Assembly (NCBI GenBank): GCA_944372415.1
Contig: CALVZA010000014.1
Span: 1-55,742, forward strand
Origin: an uncultured Bacilli bacterium
GTDB taxonomy: Bacteria > Bacillota_I > Bacilli_A > RF39 > UBA660
DNA length: 55,742 nt
Direction: 5' to 3'
How positions within the stretch are numbered: position 1 is the stretch's first letter; every line of letters starts with the position of its first letter. The translations under genes were made by a program, and so were the position numbers. The notes below the pieces were generated by a model, which did no database searches, had not been told where the DNA came from, and was given only the letters and a program-made list of their open reading frames with translations. Shown piece by piece: positions 44,029-53,600 of this stretch.

Positions 44029-46719
44029 TTACTCTTCAAAATATTCCTTTCTAGCTTTACTATGTTTCTTTATTACTATTATGCAACTACTCATCAAAAT
44101 TATTACAGCACCTACTATAATTGAAGCAATTTCTATAGTTTTATTAAATGGATCTTTTTTAATATCTATAGAATAAGTTTCATATTTTCCATTTTCTGCT
44201 ACAACTTTTATTCTTACAGTACTAAATCCTGTAAGTTCTTCATTGCCTCTAATAAATACTTCTGCTCTATTACTATTTGGAACAGCAGTTATAACTAAGC
44301 TCTTTTCTTGTTTTATTCTTACTGTATAATCTTTTTTATTCGGACTAAATTTTATTTTATGATTTAAAACTTTCAAATCTTTTAAAGTAGTATCATCAGA
44401 AATATCTAAACCAAACTCTTTTCTTATGATTGTTAGTCTATAATAACTTTCTTGATTTTTACTATTTATTATTTTAATTTCTATAAAATTTTCTCCAACA
44501 TCTAATCCTAATCCAACTGAAGAACCAACTTTATATTCAGAATCACTCTTCTTTTTATAACTAACTATTATTTTACTACTATCATCAGCCAAAATACTAT
44601 TTAAATCAATAGAATCAGTTTGATAATCAACACTCAAACTATAATTTGCAACATCTGATTCAAATGGTAAATATACACCTGGTATTGATAAATCACTTAA
44701 TTGTAAAGATTTTTCTTCAATTATATCTTTTCCCTCTTTAATAAAAGTTAAGACATAAGTTCTTGTGCTACCAGTTTGACTAATAACTTTAATTAATTTA
44801 ACAGTAGTATCTCCCTTAATCTCTACCTTACCTGGTTCATAGCCATTTACATAACTAGCTTTATCACTTGCTATTTCTGAATCTACATTAACACTTGTTG
44901 TATTTGATGGTATTTCAATTTTATAATCAGTAATATTAGAATTAAAATCTACCTTACCAACGCTTGTACTTAGTTTACTTAAAGTATTATCACTTGTTCT
45001 ATCATCAACTCTAGTAACTAATATTGTATAAGTTCTTATTTTACCTTCTTTATTTTGTATTTTTAATAATACAGTATTAACACCATAATTTAAGTTTACA
45101 GTTCTAGGCCCATAACCATCAACATATTTTGAGTCTGTACTAGTTAAAGTTGCATAAACAGAAACAGTTGGACCACTAACTTCAAGTTTATATTCCATAT
45201 CAAATGGATTAAATCCATCTGCTAAAACTTCACTATCTTTTTCTAAATCATTACTTAACATAACATATTTTGAAGAATTTACTTTATCAGAGTTGTAAGC
45301 AACTGTTCTACTAGGAGTCTGAGGATTTCCATTACTATCATATAACTCCAATTTTTTTACTGTAGTAGAAACATTAACTGTATCAAACACTGCGCCACTA
45401 ACTGCATCACTGATATTTCCTTTAGAATCTCTAACCCAAATATACATTATTCCAGGAGAACTTTCTATTGTAAAAGTATTACCATTAATTTTAATCCATG
45501 AACTTCTATCTGTTGGTACTAAATATGTATCACTAACAAAATATGAATCTATTTTGCCTTCATTAGCAGTTGCTTTAACAGATATAGTTCCTTTACCACT
45601 ACTATTAACTACACCAGAAGTAACTGATAATGTAGGTTTTGCTTTACTTCCTTTAGTACATGACACAGAATAAGTTTGAGTACAAATACCATTTTTACAA
45701 TCTTTTTTCCCTTGGGCTTTTATTGCTGTTTCATCAAAATAATACCCCGCTTCAGTATCACAAGAGTAATATTCTTCCAATCTATCTTTTATTTCAGAAA
45801 TAGAAGTATCTTCATCATAACATAGTGGATAACTGCCTTTTTTTCTCATTTTAGTAATTATCTTATTAGAACATTTTTTTTGATTATCTTCTATTTCAAG
45901 CTTTTTACATGCTTTTTTTGCATCATCTGAACTATTTTTAAAAGAATCTATATCAATAGTTCCATTCACATTTTTTTCAGTTTCATCAAATTTCAAAATT
46001 TTTGTGTAATTACAAGCATCATCATCACAAGTTGTTACATATATAGCTTCACCGCAAGAATAATCCGACCCATTAATAGTAACATATTTCCACCCTTCAT
46101 CTTCTTCTGTAGCGGTCGCATTTGAACAAGTACGATTAGCCCCTTCAAATGTATTAGCTATTCTATCTCTTCTAATTTTTCTTAATTCACCTTCTCTTGT
46201 TCCATAGCAATATTCACCATCAGACTCTTTATTACAATAATCTATCCAAAATTCATTACCACATTCTAAATCTTGTAACCCTTCTGGCTTAGAAACTTCA
46301 GCATCTTCTTGTAAATATCTCCAACCACCTACTTCTTCTCTGTAACAAGCATAATAAACAGTATCACCATAAATTTCTGCAGTCTTATCACCTTTTTCAA
46401 TAGTTACGTCAGTAATAGTGCCATCGCCACCTTGGCATAATGGTTTACCATTCCATACAGTCTTAGTCCATCCAATTAAATAACCTTCATCATATTTACT
46501 ATACATTTCTGATGATTTATAAGGAAAATCTAAAGTTTGACCACTAGGAACAGTCCCAGAACAAAAACCATCTCTAACCCAATTAGTTCCATTATCACAT
46601 TCTAAACCATATCCATAATTTTCATCAAAAGAAACAGTAAAATCATCTGCATTTACATTGATATTAAGAAAACCACACACAGTAAAAGTAATCAACAAAC
46701 TAAACAATATCTTCTTCAT
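44029..46719 (-). CDS. Large surface protein with tandem cadherin-like domains
   Basis: The protein (896 residues) has a signal peptide (to about 25, VNA) and an N-terminal part with many Cys (about 30-370), including FDENYGYGLECDNGTNW and a Cys pair in CSGTV. From about 480 there are four repeats of the cadherin-like type, each starting D/T-x-L-x-x-L with G-x-V-x-F-x-S-x-I-x-x-Y. Examples are TLSKLSTSVGKVDFNSNITD and TLKDLKVLNHKIKFSPNKKD. A C-terminal helix (IASIIVGAVIILMSSCIIVI) anchors it. The ATG is used because AAAGTGAG precedes it; an upstream GTG lacks an SD. It may form the outermost part of the surface structure. Transcribed from a promoter just upstream. Confidence 0.8.
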   Translation of the reverse strand: MKKILFSLLITFTVCGFLNINVNADDFTVSFDENYGYGLECDNGTNWVRDGFCSGTVPSGQTLDFPYKSSEMYSKYDEGYLIGWTKTVWNGKPLCQGGDGTITDVTIEKGDKTAEIYGDTVYYACYREEVGGWRYLQEDAEVSKPEGLQDLECGNEFWIDYCNKESDGEYCYGTREGELRKIRRDRIANTFEGANRTCSNATATEEDEGWKYVTINGSDYSCGEAIYVTTCDDDACNYTKILKFDETEKNVNGTIDIDSFKNSSDDAKKACKKLEIEDNQKKCSNKIITKMRKKGSYPLCYDEDTSISEIKDRLEEYYSCDTEAGYYFDETAIKAQGKKDCKNGICTQTYSVSCTKGSKAKPTLSVTSGVVNSSGKGTISVKATANEGKIDSYFVSDTYLVPTDRSSWIKINGNTFTIESSPGIMYIWVRDSKGNISDAVSGAVFDTVNVSTTVKKLELYDSNGNPQTPSRTVAYNSDKVNSSKYVMLSNDLEKDSEVLADGFNPFDMEYKLEVSGPTVSVYATLTSTDSKYVDGYGPRTVNLNYGVNTVLLKIQNKEGKIRTYTILVTRVDDRTSDNTLSKLSTSVGKVDFNSNITDYKIEIPSNTTSVNVDSEIASDKASYVNGYEPGKVEIKGDTTVKLIKVISQTGSTRTYVLTFIKEGKDIIEEKSLQLSDLSIPGVYLPFESDVANYSLSVDYQTDSIDLNSILADDSSKIIVSYKKKSDSEYKVGSSVGLGLDVGENFIEIKIINSKNQESYYRLTIIRKEFGLDISDDTTLKDLKVLNHKIKFSPNKKDYTVRIKQEKSLVITAVPNSNRAEVFIRGNEELTGFSTVRIKVVAENGKYETYSIDIKKDPFNKTIEIASIIVGAVIILMSSCIIVIKKHSKARKEYFEE

Positions 46720-46751
46720 ATTAATTCTCACTTTCTTATTTTTCTAATTTA

Positions 46752-46780
46752 ATAATACTATAATTAAATTAATAATTCAA
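46752..46780 (-). promoter_or_regulatory. Promoter of the large surface-protein gene
   Basis: TTGAAT, 17 bases and TATTAT on the minus strand, about 33 bases ahead of the start codon. Confidence 0.5.
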
Positions 46781-46792
46781 TATAAATCTCAT

Positions 46793-46823
46793 AAAAAAAT
46801 GATTACTCACAAGAATAATCATT
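46793..46823 (-). terminator. Terminator of the rnj-lipoprotein transcript
   Basis: On the minus strand AATGATTA/TAATCATT (8 bp, 10-base loop) is followed by a T run. The lipoprotein stop codon lies at its edge. Confidence 0.75.
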
Positions 46824-47231
46824 TATATAATTTCTAAATAAATTATAATTTAACTTATTATCTTTAATATAACTAAAATCATCTTCTTTAATAGATAATA
46901 ATTTAAATAATTCACTTTTTAAATTAATATAACTTTCTAAATCACTATAAACATATTCTAAAGTTGTATCATCATATTTAATTTCCATATTAGAATACTT
47001 ATTAACATCAATCTTCTTCATATAATTATTAATATTATAATCAAATATATAACTAAATCCCATATAACTTATATCATTATCACTATATTCTATACTTATA
47101 TATTCTTCATAATTATTGTATTCTTTATAACAATATAAATTATATTTTTCAGTATCACTTTTATTTATATCTTCAACTTTTTTACACCCAATAAGACATA
47201 AAAAACATATAACAACTATAATCTTCTTCAT
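46803..47231 (-). CDS. Small lipoprotein of unknown function
   Basis: The 142 residues start with a lipoprotein signal (ICFLCLIGCKK; Cys near 16). The mature part is rich in Tyr, Asp, Asn and Lys and holds no recognisable motif. It directly follows the RNase J-like gene (2 bases) in the same transcript, so it is co-expressed with it, but no functional link is apparent. Confidence 0.65.
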   Translation of the reverse strand: MKKIIVVICFLCLIGCKKVEDINKSDTEKYNLYCYKEYNNYEEYISIEYSDNDISYMGFSYIFDYNINNYMKKIDVNKYSNMEIKYDDTTLEYVYSDLESYINLKSELFKLLSIKEDDFSYIKDNKLNYNLFRNYINDYSCE

Positions 47232-47233
47232 AA

Positions 47234-48865
47234 CTAAACTTCTTGAATAACAGCAATAATCATAGGCTTACACTCAGTTTCATTATAAAAATATTTACTT
47301 AAACTTTCTCTTATTTCGAGCTTAATATTATTAAAATCAACAAAATTATTACTAATATTATTTTCTATTATTTCTAAACTTATTTTCTTTACAGTATCTA
47401 TCATTTCTTTACTATCTTTTATATATATAAATCCACGTGTAGTAACTTCAGGACCAACTAACACATTCTTAGTAATCTTATCTAAAGTAGCACTTATTAG
47501 TACAATACCATTTTCACTTAACATTTCTCTATCTTTAATTACTAATTCTCCTATATCATCATTAGAATTACCATCTATTAGAACATCATTTATTTCTATT
47601 TTATCATAACATTCTACAAGTTTTTTATTTTCTATTTTAACAACTTCTCCATTAGTTTTTAAAATAATATTATTACTATCTATTCCTAAACTGTTAGCTA
47701 AATTAGCATTATTAACCATATATCTATATTCACCTTCAACAGGCATATAATATTTAGGTTTTAATAAATTTATCATAAGCATTAAATCTTCTTGTGAAGC
47801 ATGATGAGTTATTTCTTTATCTTTAGATATATTAATAGTATCAGCTCCTAACATAGCTATTTCATTTTCTAATTTAACTATTATTTTTTCGTTTTCATCA
47901 TACCTTGGCTCAGCAAAAACAATAGTATCATCTTTAGTTAATTTAATAAACTTATCATAACCACTAACAATTCTGTCTATAGCCGCATAAGGCTTTTCTT
48001 TATCATCACAAACTAATAATAAAGCATTAGCATCATTTACATTACTTAAATCTCCCATAATATCTTTATAGTTTTCTAAATATCCCTCATCAATAGCCAT
48101 ATTTATAACACTTTGTAACTTTTTACCCATAACTACTACTTTTCTTCGAGTAGATTTTGCAGCCTCAAATATTTCTTCAATCGTAAATAAATGAATTGGT
48201 AAAACAGTAAATATTATTCTACCTTCACTTCTATTTATAGAATCTCTAAAAAAATTAGTTAATCTATGATCAGGACTAGTATGTCCAGGTCTTTCTGAAA
48301 AAGCAGAATCACTTAACATACATAATACCCCTTGTTTACCAATATAAGCAATTTTTCCTATATCCATACTGTATTTTCCACTCATAGATGGATCTATAAT
48401 AAAGTCCCCAGTGTAAACAATAGCACCATCTTTTGTATTAATTACATACATAACAGCATCTGGAACACTATGAGTTACACTTATAGGAAATAAAGATATA
48501 TCATCAAAAGTAATTTTTTTATGAGGTTGTATTTCATAAATGTTAGAACCAAATCCTTCTAACTCTAAATATTTTTTAGTATACTTTGTACAATATACTT
48601 TTACATTAGGTAAAAGTTCACATAAATCTTTAACACCACCCATATTCTCAGGATGTGCATGTGTTAAAAATATACCAACAATTTTATCTTTATTTTGAAC
48701 TAAATAACTATAATCAGGAATAATATAATCAATTCCAAACATAGTATCATTAGCATACTTTAAACCACAATCTAAAATAAATAATTTATTATCAATTTCA
48801 ATTACATATGTATTTTTACCATTTTCGTTTAATCCACCTAAACTAACTATTTTAATCTTATTCAT
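47234..48865 (-). CDS. RNase J-family protein with degenerate active site (RNase J2-like)
   Basis: This is a metallo-beta-lactamase/beta-CASP protein of 543 residues, length and order as in RNase J. It begins KIVSLGGLNENGKNTYVIEI and shows TGDFIIDPSMSG, LSDSAFSERPGH, ASQEDLMLMINLLKPKYYMP and the J-type C-terminal domain. The catalytic HxHxDH motif reads HAHPEN near residue 70, so the Asp-His pair is replaced, and the last metal-binding HGEYR is EGEYR. Such losses are typical of RNase J2 paralogues, which support RNase J1 but have little activity alone. Its own promoter overlaps an upstream terminator. Confidence 0.88.
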   Translation of the reverse strand: MNKIKIVSLGGLNENGKNTYVIEIDNKLFILDCGLKYANDTMFGIDYIIPDYSYLVQNKDKIVGIFLTHAHPENMGGVKDLCELLPNVKVYCTKYTKKYLELEGFGSNIYEIQPHKKITFDDISLFPISVTHSVPDAVMYVINTKDGAIVYTGDFIIDPSMSGKYSMDIGKIAYIGKQGVLCMLSDSAFSERPGHTSPDHRLTNFFRDSINRSEGRIIFTVLPIHLFTIEEIFEAAKSTRRKVVVMGKKLQSVINMAIDEGYLENYKDIMGDLSNVNDANALLLVCDDKEKPYAAIDRIVSGYDKFIKLTKDDTIVFAEPRYDENEKIIVKLENEIAMLGADTINISKDKEITHHASQEDLMLMINLLKPKYYMPVEGEYRYMVNNANLANSLGIDSNNIILKTNGEVVKIENKKLVECYDKIEINDVLIDGNSNDDIGELVIKDREMLSENGIVLISATLDKITKNVLVGPEVTTRGFIYIKDSKEMIDTVKKISLEIIENNISNNFVDFNNIKLEIRESLSKYFYNETECKPMIIAVIQEV

Positions 48866-48913
48866 ATAATCTCTTCTTTCTAAAAAATAATTCCAAGTTA
48901 AAAACGCATTGTA

Positions 48914-48942
48914 ATTATAGCAAAAAAAAAAGCATTTGACAA
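48914..48942 (-). promoter_or_regulatory. Promoter of the rnj-like gene, embedded in a terminator
   Basis: TTGTCA, 17 bases (holding the T run of the terminator) and a perfect TATAAT on the minus strand. Confidence 0.7.
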
Positions 48943-48958
48943 TATTAAATACTTTTAA
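48922..48958 (-). terminator. Terminator of the transglutaminase-like gene
   Basis: On the minus strand AAAAGTATTT/AAATGCTTTT (10 bp with one G-U, 9-base loop) is followed by T. The loop and second arm double as the -35 region of the next promoter. Confidence 0.75.
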
Positions 48959-48961
48959 AAA

Positions 48962-49789
48962 TTAATATAAAATTTTCATTAATTTCTTTTCATTAGTTGG
49001 TAAATCCTCTACAAAATCATAAGTTTCTTTTTGAGATTCTATTCCAAATTGATTTCCTAAAGACATAATATCATTCGTAGAACAGAAAAAAGATTTCAAA
49101 TAAGTAGATAATACTTCAAACAATTTTTCATTTGTATATGTATAATTATCTTCAATATCATAATTAAATAAATATTCATTACAATTAAACATATAAACTT
49201 TACCATTTTTCAAAATACCAAGCATTAAATTAGTAGTATCCACAATTAAAGTTACATCTTTATCAGGTAAATCTATAGCTGTTACCATATGTTTTGTATA
49301 ATTATCTAAATTATTAGACTTTTCATCATCAGACTCAATTATAACTCTATCAACATCTATTCTATCTATTTTTACATCATTATTCATATTTTTAAGTATT
49401 ACATTTCGAGCATTATATTCCCAATTTATTTTATTCATTCTATTAGTAAATTCATCAGCAAAACTTGTACAAACACCAACACCTTCTCTAATAAAAGAAA
49501 GATTATATAAACCAATAACTGTTTCTTTTGGAACACCATACCCCTTTACTTCACTCCAAATATCACTCATAACCTTAATTATTATCTCAATATCATTTAA
49601 TTCTAACGAATTAATTTGAGCAACATATTCATTTAAAAACTTATTATAAACATCTAAATCTTCAGAATTTGTATACCTATTATAACTTACTATTTTTTTA
49701 TAATTTTGTTTTAAATTATATTTAGAAACAAAACTAAAAGCCATTGCTCCTACTAAAAGCGCTGAAACACTCCTTTTAAAATATTTCAT
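48962..49789 (-). CDS. Secreted transglutaminase-like protein next to the T7SS genes
   Basis: The 275-residue protein has an N-terminal helix or signal (SVSALLVGAMAFSFVSK). The domain shows REGVGVCTSFADEFTNRM (Cys), YTKHMVTAIDL (His) and TLIVDTTNLMLG (Asp), in the order of the transglutaminase-like Cys-His-Asp triad. Such folds act as peptidases, amidases or cross-linkers; which one is not clear. It lies behind the WXG100 genes but has its own consensus promoter. It is a candidate partner, substrate or wall-related helper of the secretion system, by position only. Confidence 0.65.
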   Translation of the reverse strand: MKYFKRSVSALLVGAMAFSFVSKYNLKQNYKKIVSYNRYTNSEDLDVYNKFLNEYVAQINSLELNDIEIIIKVMSDIWSEVKGYGVPKETVIGLYNLSFIREGVGVCTSFADEFTNRMNKINWEYNARNVILKNMNNDVKIDRIDVDRVIIESDDEKSNNLDNYTKHMVTAIDLPDKDVTLIVDTTNLMLGILKNGKVYMFNCNEYLFNYDIEDNYTYTNEKLFEVLSTYLKSFFCSTNDIMSLGNQFGIESQKETYDFVEDLPTNEKKLMKILY

Positions 49790-49812
49790 AATACCCCCTT
49801 AAATATGCATTA

Positions 49813-49841
49813 ATTATAGCACAAATGTTCTTGTCTGTCAA
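49813..49841 (-). promoter_or_regulatory. Full-consensus promoter of the transglutaminase-like gene
   Basis: TTGACA, 17 bases and TATAAT on the minus strand: a perfect match to the sigma-A/sigma-70 consensus, the strongest promoter in the window. Confidence 0.85.
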
Positions 49842-49851
49842 AAAACACATC

Positions 49852-49890
49852 AAAAAAAGCCATAATAAGAATATCACGACTTTATTATTA
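49852..49890 (-). terminator. Probable terminator of the WXG100 gene pair
   Basis: On the minus strand a weak AT stem (ATAATAA/TTATTAT) is followed by GGC and seven T. It is of low stability but well placed. Confidence 0.4.
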
Positions 49891-49916
49891 AAATTTAAAA
49901 ATACTTTACATATTAA

Positions 49917-50261
49917 TTATTGAAAATAAGAACCTAGTGATGAAATCTCTTGTGAAACTTGACTAGTTTGACTAGCTGTTGTTGTTTCATTTACTTGAGT
50001 TTCAGCAGCATATTTATTTAAAGCAGATTTCATTTTATTCCCACAATCTTCAATACTTTTACCACAAGCTTTAAAAGCAGCTGAAAGGCCTTCCCAATCT
50101 CTTGCCAAAGATGCAGAAGAGTCATCTCCTGCACTTCTAATTAATTGAGCCATTGTTGCTGCGTTTGTAGCAGCATTATTAGTTTGAGCTTGAATTGTAA
50201 CTGTTGCAGTTGCAGCTCTTCCTGCTAAATTTCTAATTTCTAATGAACTAAAAGTTGCCAT
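49917..50261 (-). CDS. WXG100-type secreted protein (EsxA-like)
   Basis: The 114-residue helical protein with WEG in the middle (ARDWEGLSAAF) matches the W-x-G turn between two amphipathic helices. There is no signal peptide, as expected for T7SS substrates. The C-terminal tail is Ser/Thr/Gln-rich and carries no clear Y-x3-D/E export motif. It lies 24 bases after a second WXG100-size protein, so the two may form a dimer. A promoter in front of the pair makes them separate from essC. Confidence 0.8.
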   Translation of the reverse strand: MATFSSLEIRNLAGRAATATVTIQAQTNNAATNAATMAQLIRSAGDDSSASLARDWEGLSAAFKACGKSIEDCGNKMKSALNKYAAETQVNETTTASQTSQVSQEISSLGSYFQ

Positions 50262-50285
50262 TTTATTCCTCCTTTACTTTATATA

Positions 50286-50570
50286 TTAATACCTTGTATT
50301 ATTTAATTGTCGTTGTTGTTCTAAAAAAGCATTTGTTCTTGATTGTAAACTTTCTATACTTCCACCAAATTTACTAATACCTTCCAAAGCTTTAGTTAAT
50401 TTTTGTTGAGTTTCACTACCAAAAGAAGTATCTTCAGCAAATTTAACAAATTCCCCATTACCCATAATAGCAGTAAAAGTTTGAGAATCATTTTGAATTG
50501 AACTATTAGCTTGAACAATATGCCCCATTGTTTGTCTTGCTGTTTCAATAGCAGAATTACCTAGTGCCAT
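50286..50570 (-). CDS. WXG100-size secreted protein lacking the Trp (EsxB-like partner)
   Basis: The 94-residue protein has helix-turn-helix pattern but no W-x-G; the turn region is NGEFVKFAEDTSFGSETQQK. The size, the lack of signal peptide and the place beside a WXG100 gene and essC suggest a partner or substrate of the T7SS. No family motif beyond that is visible, so confidence is lower. Confidence 0.65.
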   Translation of the reverse strand: MALGNSAIETARQTMGHIVQANSSIQNDSQTFTAIMGNGEFVKFAEDTSFGSETQQKLTKALEGISKFGGSIESLQSRTNAFLEQQRQLNNTRY

Positions 50571-50598
50571 ACAAATCTCCTTTCTATTTTACAAATAC

Positions 50599-50627
50599 AT
50601 TATCGCATATATAATAACAATTAGCAA
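50599..50627 (-). promoter_or_regulatory. Promoter of the WXG100 pair
   Basis: TTGCTA, 17 bases and GATAAT on the minus strand with an extended TGC next to the -10. It sits in the gap after essC. Confidence 0.55.
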
Positions 50628-50657
50628 GAGATTTAACAGAAATATTTACAAATTTAA

Positions 50658-53600
50658 TTATTTATTTGATTTATTATTAGAACAAATTAATTTTACTTCC
50701 TCAACATTAGAATTTTTTATAATATATCCTTGACTTATATTTTTATTATTATTTTTATAAAAATTTACAGGATAAATATACTGTTCTGTTATTTTATTTC
50801 CTATATAAATTGCAGTATTAGTATTTGAAGAACTAAACCAATTATCTCCTTTATACATTGCTAAACCATTAACAGTATCAGATATTATAACACCTACTTT
50901 TTCTTTAGCAAAAACAGTATTAATACTACTATTTAATACTTCAGTTATATCAGACTGACTTTGAACAATATTTTGTAAACCAATAAAATATAATATTGTA
51001 TCCCTTGACTGTTCGTCCAAATTGCCTACCTTATTTAATATTTGTGAAAGAGAGACTAAATAATTATCAGATATGTATAAAACTTTTTTATCCTCTTTTA
51101 AAAATTCATACTCTTTTAATCCATCAATAACAACAATATTATAATTAATTTTAGAATTTTCTAATAAAAACAATAATGCTTTATTAAAATCTAATAACAC
51201 ATCTGAATAATCAGCCATAATAACAGTAAATTTAGGCTTAAAAAAATTATAATATAATATGTCCAAAGACTCTACATACATTCCAATTGGTATATTATGA
51301 CCATCATTAAAATAATTAAATAAATAATTACTATCAATTATTGGTGGTAAAACTTTTATAGAAGAAGCTTTCTCACCATACTTTTCTAATAAAGATATAG
51401 AGAAATTTGATAAATATTCATTAATATCTAAAACTTGTTTTGGTAAAGCAGTTTGAAATTCAAAGAAATTTTTGTCTTTTTTAACTATTCCTCTACCTTT
51501 AATTGATGAAGGAATAACTTTACAAGAATTTCCCATTATTGTTATATATTCAAAACTATCTTTCATTTGTAAACAAATACTTTGTTTAAAATTTTGTGAT
51601 AATTTAAATCTAATTCCATTTGAAGACATAGCCGTTATGATAAAACGCATACCATATTTTTCTGAATCTCTAGTTAATTTAACCAAATTATCATCATACT
51701 TGTCTTGATATACCTCATAAAAATTTTCATAATTATTAATAATTACTAAAATATTTGGAAGAGTTTTCCCACTATTTTTTATAAAATAGTCATAACTGCC
51801 ATTAAAATCTTGAAATAATTTTTTTCTTCTAATAAATTCATCATTTAAATATTTGAAACAATTTTTTATTTTTTCATCCTCTGTAACAGTCATTACATCT
51901 CCAACTATTGGAGAATTTTTAAAACAGCTTAATATCTCAGCTCCAAAATCCATAACATATACATTTACTTCTTTTGAAAAATGAAATAATGATAATGAAT
52001 ATATAATTGTTTGTAATAAATTTTCTTTCCCACTTCCTGCCAATCCATAAATTATAGTATTACCATTAACACTTAATGGTAAAGTTAACAACTCTTGTTT
52101 TTGATATTGGGGAGCATCATACTCACCAATAATAGGATTTAAAACAAAATTTTCTTTTTTATAACTATATTTTTGTAATAATTCATCAATATAAATTTTA
52201 GCAGGTATAGCATCTAACCATAATTTTTTTACATGAAATTCAGTCTTATTGCCTATTTCAATGATTTCTTTTAAAATATTTGGAAGCTCTTCACCCTTAT
52301 AAACAGAAGTTACCGTTTTATTTTCTGAATTTATTTGTTTATAAACATCTCCTAAATTATCAACAAATTCAATTTCAGTATTAATTACTTTCTTATGTCT
52401 ATCACTTTCATAATAAGGTCCTCCAGCATATGCGCTTTGCCCTTTTGCAAAAAATTCATTATATCCAACTTGTAAATAAAATCTTCCAACTTCTTTTAAA
52501 TAGGCCGCATCAGGAACTAATATCATCTCTTTACTATCTGCTTTTTCTTGAACTTTTAAACATACCCTAAATTTAGAATTTGACCATATTTGGTCATTAA
52601 CCACTCCGCTAGGTTTTTGAGTTGCCAAAATCAAATGAACACCCAAACTTCTTCCAATACGTGCTGTTGAAATCAACTCATCCATAAACTCAGGTTGCTG
52701 AGCTTTTAACTCTGCAAACTCATCAGAAATAAGAAATAAATGACTAATTGGTTCATCAATTTTTCCTTCTCTATACCATCGTTGATATTTATAAATATCA
52801 ACACTACTCTCACCCAACTTATCACGTGCTTGATTAAATAAAGATTGTCTTCGTTTTAATTCACTATTTATACTTGCTAAACTTCTATTTATTTCTGCAA
52901 CATCCAAATTTGTTATAGTTCCTGCTAAATGAGGTAATCTAAAACCACTCTCCTTGTTCTCAAAAGTTCCTGCTAAACCACCACCTTTATAATCTATCAA
53001 TACAAATTGTACTTCATCAGGGTGATAATTAATACTCATAGATAAAATATATGTAATTATCCATTCTGATTTACCGCTACCAGTCATACCAGCTACCAAA
53101 CCATGCGGACCATGATATTTTTCATGTAAATCTATTTTAAATAATTCACCTTGTTCATTTATACCAACTGGCGCAGCTAAACTTTGTATAGGATTATTAT
53201 TTTTCCATCTATTCTGAATATTTAGTTGTTTTACATTTCCAACATCATACATTTCTAAAAAACTATATGTCTTAGGTAATTGAAATTTACCTTCTGAAAC
53301 ATCAATAGGAATATTACATAAATTTATATAACACATATTCATATTAAAATAAGGAATATCTGGTTTAAAACTTCTTTGATTACTAGACAATAGTTCATTT
53401 TCAAATATACCACTATTTTGAGGTCCTATATTAATAAAAGTAGTACATTCATCAGGTAATTTATCAACCTTTTCTGTAATTATTATCATACTAAATCCAT
53501 AATTTGTATCTTTATTTAATAACTCATTATAAATAGTAGTACTAGTTAAATAATCTACCTCATCACATATAATCAAATAATAGTCTTTATAATCCTTATA

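Noticed and set aside
23695-46719. Calling the T4SS-like block an integrative conjugative element.
   Set aside because: No relaxase, integrase, excisionase, direct repeats or tRNA target were seen in or beside it.
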